Source: Nitrosospira sp. Nsp11
GTDB taxonomy: Bacteria > Pseudomonadota > Gammaproteobacteria > Burkholderiales > Nitrosomonadaceae
DNA length: 64,000 nt
Reading direction: 5' to 3'
Assembly: GCF_900142705.1 (NCBI RefSeq)
Contig: NZ_FRBV01000003.1
Span: 124,001-188,000 of the forward strand
In this document: piece after piece, positions 19,104 through 29,056 of the stretch
Position numbering within the stretch: position 1 is the first letter of the stretch
Layout of the letters: each line of letters opens with the position of its first letter
The notes under the pieces: generated by a model
The model's database searches: none
Seen by the model: only the letters and a program-made list of their open reading frames with translations
Told to the model about the DNA's origin: nothing
Position numbers and translations under genes: made by a program

Positions 19104-19240
19104 AGACATAAGCAAAGAAAGATTCTCACGTGTTGTGCATTTGAAGTAGCGAAGATGGAACTGCCCAAATTCGTTCACTTCGGCTGTGCAATCTGTTGCG
19201 ATGGAGGAGTACCGGGTCACCAGGGGATGCCGGGTTGGCT

Positions 19241-19429
19241 CAATCCCGGCAGGCTCTCCTTCGTGATCACCTGCTGGATGCGGGACTGGGCACCTTGTCA
19301 GAAATTTTCGACGGCGAACCGCCTCATACACCGCGCGGCGCTCTGCCACAAGCATGGAGCGTGGCCTGCGTACTGGAAGCCTGGGTCAAGCTGGAGAGTA
19401 TCTGGCGCGGCAAGCAAAAAGAGGAGTAA
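19241..19429 (+). pseudogene. C-terminal relic of glycogen-debranching enzyme
   Basis: The frame reads LLRDHLLDAGLGTLSEIFDG, then EPPHTPRGALPQAWSVACVLEAW, the signature end of bacterial amylo-alpha-1,6-glucosidases (GDE_C), followed by about 18 residues and a stop. The remaining 600 or so residues are absent: upstream sequence to suhB carries no matching frame. The gene must have been deleted down to its 3' end. It directly precedes the GH63 gene (5 bp apart), suggesting a former two-gene carbohydrate operon. Confidence 0.72.
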
Positions 19430-19434
19430 CGCCT

Positions 19435-22155
19435 ATGTCCCCACTGCTGGATTGCGAAAAACAACGACTTGAAAACCAGCGGCAGGGCATGGAAAATTGG
19501 CGCTTGTGGGGGCCATATCTGTCCGAGCGTGCCTGGGGCACGGTTCGCGAAGATTATAGTCCGGACGGCACCGCTTGGGAATACTTTGATCACGATCAAT
19601 CTCGCTCCCGCGCCTATCGCTGGAATGAGGATGGCCTGGGCGGGATTTCCGACGAGGCACAGCATCTCTGTTTCGGCTTGGCGCTATGGAACGGCAAGGA
19701 TTCCATTCTCAAAGAACGTGCTTTCGGCCTTACCGGCAACCAGGGCAATCGGGGCGAAGATGTAAAAGAATGCTATTTCTATCCTGACGCGACACCTTCG
19801 CATTCCTGGCTCCATTACCTCTACAAATATCCACAGTCCCCATTCCCCTATACTCGACTAGTAGAGGAAAACGCTCGCCGTTCACGCAAGGATCCCCCTT
19901 TTGGTTTGATTGATAGCGGCGCTTTCGCCGATGGACGCTATTGGGATGTAGAAGTATTCTATGCAAAAGCATCTCCCGACGAGTTGCACATCCGCATACT
20001 CGCCAGTAATCGCGGATCAGACGAAGCCGTCCTATGGCTGTTGCCACAACTCTGGTTTCGAAATTATTGGTCGTGGTCGGAAAAAGGTGAAGTAAAACCG
20101 GTCTTGCACACCATGCCCGCGCCTGAAGGCGCTGCCTGGGCAGTTATGGCGGAGCATCCGGCGCTGGGAAATTACAATCTCTACGGGCGGCAGCAAGCCG
20201 ACCTCCTTTATACCGAAAATGAGAGCAACAACTCCCGCCTGTGGAGCACGCCCAACGCCGGGCCTTATGTTAAAGACGCATTTCACCGCTACGTGGTGGA
20301 TGGTGAACTGACGGCAGTAAATACGGCCCAGCAGGGAACGAAATTTGGGGCAGTTCATAAACTCACTATTGCGCCAGGCAAGACCGAAACGATCGATCTG
20401 GTATTGTCGGCCGCCGCGCGGCCTCAACCATTCGTGTGTCAGGACGAGATTTTTTCCCAGCGTTGTGCAGAAGCCGACGCTTTTTTCGCGACCTTGCTAC
20501 CTGAAGCTGCCGATCAGGATAAACGCATCCTGCGGCAGGCATTAGCGGGCATGATATGGAACAAGCAGTTCTTTCACTATGATGTTTCCGACTGGCTGAA
20601 AGGCGACCAGGCAGCGCCGCCCCCTTCGAGGAAGCACGGACGCAACCACAACTGGCGCCATCTCAAGGCAAGCCATGTCATTTCCGTGCCCGATGCCTGG
20701 GAATATCCCTGGTTTGCGGCTTGGGACCTCGCTTTCCACTGTGCACCGCTAGCGCTCATCGACGTGGATTTCGCCAAGGAGCAAATCGAGCTGCTGCTAA
20801 ATGAAAACTATCTACACCCCAACGGCCAGATTCCTGCTTATGAATGGTCGCTCGGCGACGTGAATCCGCCGGTACACGCCATGGGAGCCCTTAAGGTATT
20901 CCGAGCCGAGCGCGTGCAACGCGGCCGGGGTGACATCGGTTTTCTCAAACGCGTGCTGCACAAGCTGTTGCTGAATCACACCTGGTGGATCAACCTCAAG
21001 GATGCTGACAGCATGAACGTATTCGAAGGCGGCTTTCTTGGGATGGACAATATATCGGTGTACGATCGCTCCGAGCCGCTAGACCCAGGCTATACGCTGA
21101 AGCAGGCAGATGCGACCGGCTGGATGGCGATGTTTTCCCTGCAAATCACAGTGATGGCCCTGGAAATTGCCGTGGAGGATCCAGCCTATGAAAATATCGC
21201 AATTCAGTCCTACAGCCAGTTTTTGGCGATTGCCAATACGATAGCCGGCCATACCGGTGCGGGTGTATCGCTATGGGACAATGTGGATGGCTTCTTCAAG
21301 GATCTCGTGGTTGAACCGAACGGCGACATACATCGTATCGATGTTTTTTCCTGGGTCGGCATCATTCCGCTATTTGCATGCGAGGTCGTGGATGCGCGCT
21401 TGCTTGCAAACAGGAAGCGCTTTAACGCCTTGCTCTGGGAGCACAAAGGCGGCATGTTCGACGGAAGCGTCATATGCGCGTGCCCTGTAGATACGAACGA
21501 GCGCGGCGAGCACTTGTTATCGCTGGTAACCCCGTCCATGTTCGTAAAAATGCTGCCGCGCATTTTTGACGAAGAGGAATTCTTTTCCCCGTATGGCGTG
21601 AGGAGCGTTTCAAAGCGCCACGCCGCAGAACGAAATCTGGGCCATATCCCTGGCATCGGCAAGGCCGTTATTCGCTATGTGCCAGGCGAATCCGAATCTG
21701 GACTCTTCGGCGGCAATTCCAACTGGCGCGGACCGGTATGGATGCCAACCAATTATTTGCTGGTTCAGGCTATTGAAAAAATGCACCGTTACCTGGGCGA
21801 TGCTTTTACTTTTCCGGCACCTTGCCTGAACGGGTACGAAATCAATCTTAGATATGCGGCAAACATGCTGGCGGACCGGCTTGCGGATATTTTCCGCGAA
21901 GATGAATCCGGTCTGATCCCGGCCTTTCCCGAAAACAGTCCCCATCAGGCCGACCCTCACTGGCGCGACCTGCTGCTGTTCCATGAATTTTTTCATGGCG
22001 AGACCGGTCAGGGGCTGGGCGCCGCCCATCAAACCGGATGGACCGGGCTAGTGGCCAACCTGGTGATGCGACGATATCGGGCGGATATTCCGGAGTTTTG
22101 GAGGCAACAGGTTAAAATTACCCTCCCCAGAATCCTAGTGCCTCAGGAGAAGTAA
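19435..22155 (+). CDS. GH63-type glucosidase
   Basis: A 906-residue cytoplasmic glycosidase without signal peptide. It resembles bacterial GH63 (mannosyl-oligosaccharide-glucosidase-like) enzymes: the N-terminal WGPYLSERAWGTVREDYS and HDQSRSRAYRWNEDGLGG, then PWFAAWDLAFH and an (alpha/alpha)6-barrel region with GFLGMDNISVYDRS, and WRGPVWMPTNYLLVQA near the C-terminus. The substrate is probably an alpha-glucoside such as glucosylglycerate- or sucrose-related sugar, but it cannot be read from sequence. The ATG at 19435 has GAGGAG upstream; the frame is open earlier but overlaps the debranching-enzyme relic. Confidence 0.85.
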   Translation: MSPLLDCEKQRLENQRQGMENWRLWGPYLSERAWGTVREDYSPDGTAWEYFDHDQSRSRAYRWNEDGLGGISDEAQHLCFGLALWNGKDSILKERAFGLTGNQGNRGEDVKECYFYPDATPSHSWLHYLYKYPQSPFPYTRLVEENARRSRKDPPFGLIDSGAFADGRYWDVEVFYAKASPDELHIRILASNRGSDEAVLWLLPQLWFRNYWSWSEKGEVKPVLHTMPAPEGAAWAVMAEHPALGNYNLYGRQQADLLYTENESNNSRLWSTPNAGPYVKDAFHRYVVDGELTAVNTAQQGTKFGAVHKLTIAPGKTETIDLVLSAAARPQPFVCQDEIFSQRCAEADAFFATLLPEAADQDKRILRQALAGMIWNKQFFHYDVSDWLKGDQAAPPPSRKHGRNHNWRHLKASHVISVPDAWEYPWFAAWDLAFHCAPLALIDVDFAKEQIELLLNENYLHPNGQIPAYEWSLGDVNPPVHAMGALKVFRAERVQRGRGDIGFLKRVLHKLLLNHTWWINLKDADSMNVFEGGFLGMDNISVYDRSEPLDPGYTLKQADATGWMAMFSLQITVMALEIAVEDPAYENIAIQSYSQFLAIANTIAGHTGAGVSLWDNVDGFFKDLVVEPNGDIHRIDVFSWVGIIPLFACEVVDARLLANRKRFNALLWEHKGGMFDGSVICACPVDTNERGEHLLSLVTPSMFVKMLPRIFDEEEFFSPYGVRSVSKRHAAERNLGHIPGIGKAVIRYVPGESESGLFGGNSNWRGPVWMPTNYLLVQAIEKMHRYLGDAFTFPAPCLNGYEINLRYAANMLADRLADIFREDESGLIPAFPENSPHQADPHWRDLLLFHEFFHGETGQGLGAAHQTGWTGLVANLVMRRYRADIPEFWRQQVKITLPRILVPQEK

Positions 22156-22517
22156 TTGCGATGTGGCCTCAACCACCGCTCGCAGCACCGGTAACACGTG
22201 CATCCATGGGCGAGATGGGGATCGAAATCTACACGTGATCGGTGATCGATTTTCATGTTCGTGAACATTGCCGACCTGCGCTCTGCGATGGCGCTGTCCC
22301 ATTGCTCTATGCACCCATTTTTGGATGGCGGTGAGCCACCCATAATGCATAGGAAACTTTCCGCAATCCTCGTCAATAATGAAACCGGCGCTGGTTGATG
22401 CATTCAGCCGCTATGCGGTGACCAAACGCTTCTCATCCATTTCGTCGTCATCAATGGTCGGTAGCCAAACGAATCAGTGGAAATTTCAACATCCTCTAAA
22501 TCAAGCAATTTCCTCTT
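22156..22517. other. Intergenic region, nothing recognised
   Basis: Between the convergent GH63 and SDR genes there is no supported gene, terminator or repeat; short frames lack start signals and family features. Confidence 0.5.
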
Positions 22518-23219
22518 TCACCATTTCTCTCCGAAAGGCCGAAGATCAAGCTCGAAGGTCCAAGCCTGTGATTGCTGTTGCGTAAGGAAGTAAACAGTTT
22601 CCGCTATCTGAGAGGGTTCCATGAAGAATTCGTCAGGTTTGCCTTCCATGTGCTGCCGGGTTCGCTGCAAATTCAGTATACCGTCTAGAATCACGTAGCT
22701 GACGTGAATCCTTTCAGGGTCGAGATACCGCGCCAATGATTGGGCGAGGCCGCGCTGACCCGCTTTCGCAGACGCAAAAGGAGCAAAGTTGGCGCCGCCT
22801 TTAATTGATGCGGTCGCGCCGATAATGACTATATTACCGGTTCCCGCAGCTCGCATATCCGGAAGTACTTCTTTTACTGTCTGGAACAACCCGCGGCAAT
22901 TGACTTCCCAAGCGTCCTGAAAACTTTCCAGTGTCGCATCATCTATGTTTTGAAATGCGCCGGCGCCAGCGTTGTATATTAGAACTTCCACCGGGCCGAA
23001 CTGCTGGCGGATTTCCGCAAAAACCTCGGATGCCGTCTCCGTATCCTTGACATCATATTGAAATGCACGAGAACCCTTGATCTTCCCGGCGATTTTATTC
23101 AGTTTCTCTTTATTGCGGGCGCAAAGCGCCACCCGATAGCCATCTTCCGCAAATCGGGCGCCAATAGCGGCACCGTTACCAGGACCGGCACCTACAATCA
23201 CACAAACACCTTTATCCAT
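22518..23219 (-). CDS. SDR-family oxidoreductase with Phe at the catalytic Tyr position
   Basis: A 233-residue Rossmann-fold protein. The nucleotide-binding motif is VGAGPGNGAAIG, with NAG at about residue 84 and the catalytic-region serine in IIGATASIKGG. The YxxxK motif reads FASAK (APFASAKAGQRGLAQ), so the proton-relay Tyr is Phe. I recall related SDRs with F(A/S)AAK and RGLAQSLAR, so this may be a subfamily feature rather than damage, but normal ketoreductase chemistry is doubtful. Substrate unknown. It is a single gene. Confidence 0.85.
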   Translation of the reverse strand: MDKGVCVIVGAGPGNGAAIGARFAEDGYRVALCARNKEKLNKIAGKIKGSRAFQYDVKDTETASEVFAEIRQQFGPVEVLIYNAGAGAFQNIDDATLESFQDAWEVNCRGLFQTVKEVLPDMRAAGTGNIVIIGATASIKGGANFAPFASAKAGQRGLAQSLARYLDPERIHVSYVILDGILNLQRTRQHMEGKPDEFFMEPSQIAETVYFLTQQQSQAWTFELDLRPFGEKW

Positions 23220-23918
23220 TATTTGACTCCAATGAAGAAGCGGTTGGCCGTATAGGTTGGCCGTATAGCAATGGTAAGCCGCACAGCGATGACCAGGCCA
23301 CCTCCCTGGTGAAGATGGTATTTTTTAGGTAGCGCTATCGCTCGGAGGCGATATGATCTCAATAAGCGCCGTAAGAGAAAAGATTGCGCTAAGGGTTTAT
23401 CTTAAAGCTAAAAAATTTGTTGAATCAAAGAACACGCATGAGAATCCGATATCGGCACACCTTGTCTAATATCAGCCATGGCTATTATGCATAGTACCGT
23501 GGTAGCCTAAATTCAAGCCGCAGGTTTGTATTTTGAAAAGAAAGCAAACCGGATTTTTGAAGGCGGGTCTGACACGCCACAAGCTGAAATTCGCCAACCT
23601 GACACAGTATGCATGTGCTCATGGTCTTGGTGTGGACCCGCCATCTTCCCACCAACAAGCCCTTGCGGGAAACCAGTATCGAAAGTTTTATGGAGCTTTC
23701 CTCGATGGACGCCTGGCTATCCCATGGCTTTCGACCTCAAGCAACCGGGAAGGCCTTTCAGGGCCAGACACCATTATTTCACTCCTGAATACGAATACTG
23801 CAAGTAGCAACTCACCAGTCGTTTACGGTATAGTCCTTCCGAATTGAAAAACTGCAGCACGCAACCCCCACCCGGTGAAAAAAGAAAACCGGCACCGCAT
23901 CATCTTGAGTGTTTGGAA
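23220..23918. other. Intergenic region, no convincing gene
   Basis: Roughly 700 bp between the SDR gene and srkA. A frame from TTG 23533 to 23847 could encode 104 residues (MKRKQTGFLKAGLTRHKLKF...), but it has no ribosome-binding site or recognisable family. It must hold the srkA promoter. Confidence 0.4.
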
Positions 23919-24914
23919 GTGATAAAAACGAGTAACCCGCCCCGAAATTTTTCTACACTCCCTCCCGATTGTGTGTTGAACGCGCTGGAAAGCGTGGGCT
24001 TCTACAGCGATGGCCGCCTGTTGGCGCTCAACAGCTACGAGAACCGTGTCTATCAGATCGGCATGGAAGAGAGAGCGCCGCTGGTGGCAAAATTTTATCG
24101 CCCCGAACGCTGGACGGACGCCGCGATATTGGAAGAACACGCCTTCGTTCAGGAGTTGGCCGAGCGCGAAATCCCCGTCGTGCCCGCGCTGGTGCTGAAT
24201 GGAAAAACCCTGCATAATTTTGAAGGATTCCGCTTCGCTGTTTTTCCAAAACATGGTGGCCGTGCCCCCGAACTGGAAAACCGCCACACGCTGGAGTGGA
24301 TGGGACGATTCCTCGGACGCATCCACTCCATTGGCGCACTCAAGACGTTTCGGGAACGTCCCTCACTGGATATAGCCAGCTTCGGCGAACAACCGCGGGA
24401 CTATTTGCTAACGCATGAATTCATTCCGGCCGATCTCAATGCAGCCTATCGCAGTGCGGTGAATCAGGCGCTGGATGGCGTTAGCCACTGCTTTGCGCGC
24501 GCGGGTGACGTGAATGCCTTGCGCCTGCATGGTGACTGTCATGCGGGCAATGTGCTTTGGACGGACGACGGTCCGCATTTTGTGGATTTTGATGACAGTC
24601 GCATGGGACCGGCAGTGCAGGACCTGTGGATGTTGTTGTCGGGGGACCGCTCCGATATGGTACGGCAATTGAGCGACGTGTTGGCCGGATATGAGGATTT
24701 TTGTGATTTCGACCAACGCGAATTGCATCTGGTCGAGGCGCTACGCACGCTGCGCCTGATTCATTATGCAGCGTGGCTAGCGCAGCGCTGGGATGATCCC
24801 GCCTTCAAGCAGGCGTTCCCGTGGTTCAACACCCAACGCTATTGGCAGGATCGCATCCTTGAGTTGCGCGAACAGATCGCGCTGATGGATGAGCCGCCGC
24901 TGTGGCAGGCGTAA
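23919..24914 (+). CDS. srkA: Stress-response kinase A (YihE/RdoA-type)
   Basis: A 331-residue aminoglycoside-phosphotransferase-fold Ser/Thr kinase that counters stress-induced death in E. coli. Motifs: ALNSYENRVYQIG and VAKFYRPERW near the N-terminus, catalytic LRLHGDCHAGNVLW, and the metal-binding PHFVDFDDSRMGPAVQDLWMLL. The start is uncertain: GTG at 23919 gives the usual N-terminus, while the frame continues to a TTG at 23844. E. coli pairs it with dsbA; here a YchJ-like gene follows 72 bp later. Confidence 0.9.
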   Translation: MIKTSNPPRNFSTLPPDCVLNALESVGFYSDGRLLALNSYENRVYQIGMEERAPLVAKFYRPERWTDAAILEEHAFVQELAEREIPVVPALVLNGKTLHNFEGFRFAVFPKHGGRAPELENRHTLEWMGRFLGRIHSIGALKTFRERPSLDIASFGEQPRDYLLTHEFIPADLNAAYRSAVNQALDGVSHCFARAGDVNALRLHGDCHAGNVLWTDDGPHFVDFDDSRMGPAVQDLWMLLSGDRSDMVRQLSDVLAGYEDFCDFDQRELHLVEALRTLRLIHYAAWLAQRWDDPAFKQAFPWFNTQRYWQDRILELREQIALMDEPPLWQA

Positions 24915-24986
24915 CGTTGCTCACATGTGGTCATGTTGTGGCAAAAAAAATAATTTGAGAAATTCAGACAAATCTAGCGGCTGTCT

Positions 24987-25484
24987 GTGGATATGGATAT
25001 AGACGCGAAAACGATGTGCTGCCCATGCCGCGGCGCAGAGGAAACAGCGAAAACGAAGGGAACCCGGCCGCGCTCCTCTTCATCGGACCGCAACAAAACA
25101 TACGTCGGCTGCTGCGGCCGCTATCTGGATGATGGCGAAGCGGCTCCCACTGCAGAAGCATTGATGCGCTCACGCTACACCGCCTATACCCTCGGTCGTG
25201 AAGATTATCTGCTGAGGACCTGGCACCACAGTACACGTCCCTCTTCACTTGAACTTGCAAACAAACCGCACAGCGCGCACTGCAAATGGCTGGGGCTGGA
25301 AGTGAGGCGTCATGAACAGCTAGAGCCGGACAGTATGTTGATGGAATTTGTGGCGCGCTATAAGGTGGACGGTCGGGCGCGTCGTTTGCATGAAATCAGC
25401 CGTTTTGTGCGCGAGGCCGGGCAGTGGTTCTATATTGATGGCGAAGTACCTGAGATTCTGAAGCGGAGCAACCAGTCTTCTTAA
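24987..25484 (+). CDS. YchJ/UPF0225-family protein with disrupted SEC-C motif
   Basis: A 165-residue protein. The conserved core YVGCCGRYLDDGEAAPTAEALMRSRYTAYTL and the NTF2-like remainder (FVARYKVDGRARRLHEISRF) match the YchJ family. In typical members the N-terminal zinc-binding SEC-C motif reads CPCGSGKxYxxCCG; here CPCRG and YVGCCG are separated by about 20 residues of charged and serine-rich sequence, so the metal site may be altered. The start is GTG 24987 or ATG 24993. Function unknown. Confidence 0.82.
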   Translation: MDMDIDAKTMCCPCRGAEETAKTKGTRPRSSSSDRNKTYVGCCGRYLDDGEAAPTAEALMRSRYTAYTLGREDYLLRTWHHSTRPSSLELANKPHSAHCKWLGLEVRRHEQLEPDSMLMEFVARYKVDGRARRLHEISRFVREAGQWFYIDGEVPEILKRSNQSS

Positions 25485-25536
25485 GCGTTATAAATGTCAG
25501 ATCGCAGTCGTTACGGTAAACGTAATTGCAGTAGAC

Positions 25537-25773
25537 GTAGGGCGACAATAAGCGAAGCGCATTGCGCCGTATGAGAATCTTCTCGAACTATTGCCATGCA
25601 TGACTATTATAGAGTCGCGTCTAATTTCATTGCGTCATCGAACTCCCGCCCAGAAATGCTGCGTTTCAATCCGGCGCGGTTGATCAAAAGCGCGTTTTCC
25701 AAGACCTTACCAACCATTATCCAAGTGATGTTTCAAATTGACGGTGCAATGCACTTCGCTTATTGCACCCTAC
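25537..25773. repeat. Inverted pair of GTAGGG-NGCAATAAGCGAAG repeats
   Basis: GTAGGGCGACAATAAGCGAA (from 25537, continuing to about 25571 as GCGCATTGCGCCGT) and its inverted counterpart at 25741-25773 (ACGGTGCAATGCACTTCGCT, then TATTGCACCCTAC) are about 85% identical over roughly 34 bp. Each arm is itself near-palindromic (GGTGCAAT...ATTGCACC). Similar sequences are widespread dispersed repeats in proteobacteria. The pair bounds the interval between the YchJ-like gene and dnaJ, which holds no gene. Confidence 0.6.
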
Positions 25774-25796
25774 TTCTTATTCTTATCGCCGGAAGA

Positions 25797-26903
25797 TTAC
25801 TCCGCAAAAAACTCCCGCACCTTGTCCATCCATGATTTGGCACGGGGGCTGTGGCGAGGACCGTCTTCCTGATTGATCACTTCCAGTTCCTGCAACAACT
25901 CTCTCTGACGCGCCGTGAGCTTGACCGGGGTCTCCACTACCACATGACATAATAGATCGCCCTGGTTATTGCTGCGCACGCCTTTGATGCCCTTGCCACG
26001 CAGCCGGAATATTTTCCCACTCTGGGTTTCAGCCGGAATCCTGATTTTGGCGTGGCCGTCGAGCGTAGGAATTTCAATTTCCCCGCCGAGTGCGGCAGTG
26101 GTAAAGCTGATGGGCATTTCGCAGTGCAGATCATTGTGGTCGCGCTGAAAGACAGAATGAGGGGTGAGCTGGATAACGACATACAAATCCCCCGGAGGAC
26201 CATTGTTGACCCCGGCTTCACCCTCCCCGGATAAACGGATACGGTCGCCTTCATCCACCCCGGCAGGAATCTTTACCGATAGGGTCTTATGGTTCTTGAC
26301 GCGCCCCGAACCGCCGCACGTCGCGCATGGGCTCGAGATAAATTTCCCGCTTCCATGGCATTTGGGGCAGGTTTGCTGAATCGAGAAAAACCCTTGCTGC
26401 ATCCTGACCTGGCCGTGACCGTTGCAGGTGGGGCATGTAACGGGTGAAGTACCGGGCTTGGCGCCATTCCCATGGCAGGTTCCGCACGCATCCATCGTCG
26501 GGATGCGGATCTTGGTTTCCGTACCGCGTGCCGCCTGCTCCAGCGAAATTTCCAGGTTATAGCGCAGGTCCGCACCGCGATAGACATTGGCCTGCCCTCC
26601 ACGCCCCCCGAAGAGGTCACCGAATATATCGCCGAATGCGTCGGAAAATCCCTGGGCACCCGCGCCCGCCATATTGGGATCCACGCCGGCATGGCCATGC
26701 TGATCGTATGCTGCGCGCTTCTTCGAGTCCGACAGTATTTCGTAGGCTTCCTTGGCCTCCTTGAAATGCTCTTCCGATTTGGGATTATCCGGATTGCGGT
26801 CTGGATGATGTTTCATCGCCAGTCTGCGATAGGCTTTTTTTATATCCTCTTCGCTGCTGTCGCGGTTAACGCCCAGAACTTCATAGTAATCGCGTTTGTT
26901 CAT
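25797..26903 (-). CDS. dnaJ: Chaperone DnaJ
   Basis: A 368-residue Hsp40 co-chaperone that stimulates DnaK ATPase. The J domain with HPD (KHHPDRN, about residues 32-37) is followed by a Gly/Phe-rich linker ([14 protein letters not shown]) and four zinc-binding CxxCxGxG repeats ([32 protein letters not shown]), then the C-terminal substrate domains. It is the last gene of the grpE-dnaK-dnaJ cluster, 133 bp after dnaK, with a strong hairpin in the gap. Confidence 0.98.
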   Translation of the reverse strand: MNKRDYYEVLGVNRDSSEEDIKKAYRRLAMKHHPDRNPDNPKSEEHFKEAKEAYEILSDSKKRAAYDQHGHAGVDPNMAGAGAQGFSDAFGDIFGDLFGGRGGQANVYRGADLRYNLEISLEQAARGTETKIRIPTMDACGTCHGNGAKPGTSPVTCPTCNGHGQVRMQQGFFSIQQTCPKCHGSGKFISSPCATCGGSGRVKNHKTLSVKIPAGVDEGDRIRLSGEGEAGVNNGPPGDLYVVIQLTPHSVFQRDHNDLHCEMPISFTTAALGGEIEIPTLDGHAKIRIPAETQSGKIFRLRGKGIKGVRSNNQGDLLCHVVVETPVKLTARQRELLQELEVINQEDGPRHSPRAKSWMDKVREFFAE

Positions 26904-26950
26904 GTCAGTTTTAATGGAAAATCGGAAGTGCGGAGACGATAGCCGATACT

Positions 26951-26979
26951 GTTTTGCCTATTCCCGTAATAGGCAAAAC
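26951..26979. repeat. Perfect 12-bp hairpin between dnaK and dnaJ
   Basis: GTTTTGCCTATT (26951-26962) and AATAGGCAAAAC (26968-26979) flank a 5-nt loop. No T-run follows on the minus strand, so it is more likely an mRNA-processing or stability element, or a partial attenuator lowering dnaJ relative to dnaK, than a full terminator. Confidence 0.7.
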
Positions 26980-27036
26980 GCAGAATGCAGAAGAATGGCT
27001 CTCCGCATTGCTGCGCTTTGACGTTTCTGTGCTTAC

Positions 27037-28968
27037 TTATTTCTTGTTCTTGACTTCTTCAAACTCGGCATCTACTACCTCGCCTTCAACAGGTTTTTCG
27101 CCCCCGCCATGTGAAGCGTGCTCCGCACCCGGCTGAGCCTGCTGACCCTGCTCTTGCGAGTACATCTTCTCCGCCAGTTTATGCGAGACCTCGGCCAGGG
27201 CCTGAGTCTTGGCCTCGATGACATCCTTGCTATCCGATTTCAGCGCATCCTCCGCCTCTTTCAGCGCATCTTCTATTTTGGACTTTTCATCGGCATCCAG
27301 TTTTTCGCCATGCTCCTTCAATGTTTTTCTCACCGAATGGATCATGGCGTCACACTGGTTGCGGGCGGTGACCAGTTCCAGCGTTTTATGATCCTCTTCG
27401 GCATGCGCCTCCGCATCTTTGACCATGCGCTGTACTTCTTCATCCGAGAGGCCGGAGCTTGCCTGAATCTTGATTTTATTTTCCTTCCCCGTCGCCTTAT
27501 CCTTGGCGGATACGTGCAGTATGCCGTTTGAATCGATATCGAATGCCACTTCGATTTGCGGCATGCCGCGCGGTGACGGCGGAATATCGCTTAGATTGAA
27601 TTGACCGAGGCTCTTGTTGCCGGACGCCATCTCGCGCTCACCTTGCAGTACATGAATGGTCACGGCAGTCTGATTTTCCTCGGCCGTCGAAAATACCTGT
27701 TGCGCCTTGGTCGGAATGGTGGTGTTTTTCTGAATCAACTTCGTCATCACACCGCCCAGCGTTTCGATGCCCAACGATAACGGGGTAACATCCAGCAGCA
27801 GCACGTCCTTGACCGAACCCTGCAGCACGCCGCCTTGAATGGCCGCACCGACCGCAACCGCTTCGTCCGGATTGACGTCCTTGCGCGGTTCCTTGCCGAA
27901 AATTTCCCTGACCTTATCCTGAACCTTGGGCATACGGCTCTGCCCACCCACCAGAATAACGTCATCGATATCGGAAGTCTTTACTCCGGCGTCCTTGATA
28001 GCAATCCGGCAAGGTTCCATGGTTCGGTCGATCAACTCTTCCACCAGGCTTTCCAGCTTAGCCCGGGTAATTCTCACCGCGAGATGTTTCGGTCCCGAAG
28101 CATCCGCCGTAATGTAGGGCAGGTTGACCTCCGTTTGCTGACTGGATGAAAGTTCAATCTTGGCTTTTTCCGCCGAATCCTTTAGACGTTGCAGTGCAAG
28201 CATGTCTTTTTTCAGGTCTATGCCGGTTTCCTTCCTGAATTCATCCACCAGGTATTCGATGACGCGCGAGTCGAAATCCTCACCGCCCAGGAAGGTATCT
28301 CCGTTCGTGGCCAACACTTCAAACTGGTGCTCACCCTCTACTTCCGCGATTTCGATAATGGAAATATCGAAAGTGCCACCGCCCAGATCGTACACGGCGA
28401 TCTTGCGGTCACCCTCTTTTTTATCCATGCCGAAAGCCAGGGCTGCCGCAGTCGGTTCATTGATGATGCGCTTGACTTCCAGGCCGGCGATGCGTCCCGC
28501 GTCTTTTGTCGCTTGACGCTGGGAATCGTTGAAATAGGCAGGAACGGTAATAACGGCTTCGGTAACGGGTTCACCCAGATAATCCTCCGCGGTCTTTTTC
28601 ATTTTTATCAACACTTGTGCCGATATTTCCGGCGGGGCGATCTTCTTGCCGCGCACCTCTATCCAGGCGTCATTGTTGTCGGCCTTTACAATGCTGTAAG
28701 GCACCATCTTGATATCCTTTTGCACCATCTCCTCGTTGAACCGGCGTCCAATCAGGCGTTTCACCGCAAATAACGTGTTCTTGGGATTAGTGACCGCCTG
28801 ACGTTTGGCTGAAGCACCCACTAGAATTTCGCCATCTTCCGTATAGGCGACAATGGACGGTGTTGTACGCGCTCCCTCTGAATTTTCTATGACCTTGGGC
28901 TTGCCGTTTTCGATGACAGCCACACACGAGTTCGTGGTGCCGAGGTCAATGCCGATAATTTTTCCCAT
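27037..28968 (-). CDS. dnaK: Chaperone DnaK (Hsp70)
   Basis: A 643-residue Hsp70. N-terminal ATPase domain with [27 protein letters not shown] and [14 protein letters not shown]; linker [15 protein letters not shown]; substrate domain and helical lid; C-terminal acidic EFEEVKNKK. The length and motifs are canonical. It lies 88 bp downstream of grpE, with AGGA before the ATG. Confidence 0.99.
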   Translation of the reverse strand: MGKIIGIDLGTTNSCVAVIENGKPKVIENSEGARTTPSIVAYTEDGEILVGASAKRQAVTNPKNTLFAVKRLIGRRFNEEMVQKDIKMVPYSIVKADNNDAWIEVRGKKIAPPEISAQVLIKMKKTAEDYLGEPVTEAVITVPAYFNDSQRQATKDAGRIAGLEVKRIINEPTAAALAFGMDKKEGDRKIAVYDLGGGTFDISIIEIAEVEGEHQFEVLATNGDTFLGGEDFDSRVIEYLVDEFRKETGIDLKKDMLALQRLKDSAEKAKIELSSSQQTEVNLPYITADASGPKHLAVRITRAKLESLVEELIDRTMEPCRIAIKDAGVKTSDIDDVILVGGQSRMPKVQDKVREIFGKEPRKDVNPDEAVAVGAAIQGGVLQGSVKDVLLLDVTPLSLGIETLGGVMTKLIQKNTTIPTKAQQVFSTAEENQTAVTIHVLQGEREMASGNKSLGQFNLSDIPPSPRGMPQIEVAFDIDSNGILHVSAKDKATGKENKIKIQASSGLSDEEVQRMVKDAEAHAEEDHKTLELVTARNQCDAMIHSVRKTLKEHGEKLDADEKSKIEDALKEAEDALKSDSKDVIEAKTQALAEVSHKLAEKMYSQEQGQQAQPGAEHASHGGGEKPVEGEVVDAEFEEVKNKK

Positions 28969-29056
28969 GATTTGGATCCTTGTTAGTAGTTGGTATCGAA
29001 TATTCGACTATGCGAAATATCCGCTTGTGCAGAAAATGGGGATTAAGATTGTAATT

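Noticed and set aside
18699-19355. 218-residue minus-strand frame over suhB
   Set aside because: Antisense shadow of suhB; no domain or start signal.
23533-23847. 104-residue frame before srkA
   Set aside because: TTG start without ribosome-binding site and no recognisable family; could be real but unsupported.
25596-25835. 79-residue plus-strand frame ending inside dnaJ
   Set aside because: Overlaps the inverted repeat pair and the dnaJ C-terminus; no support.
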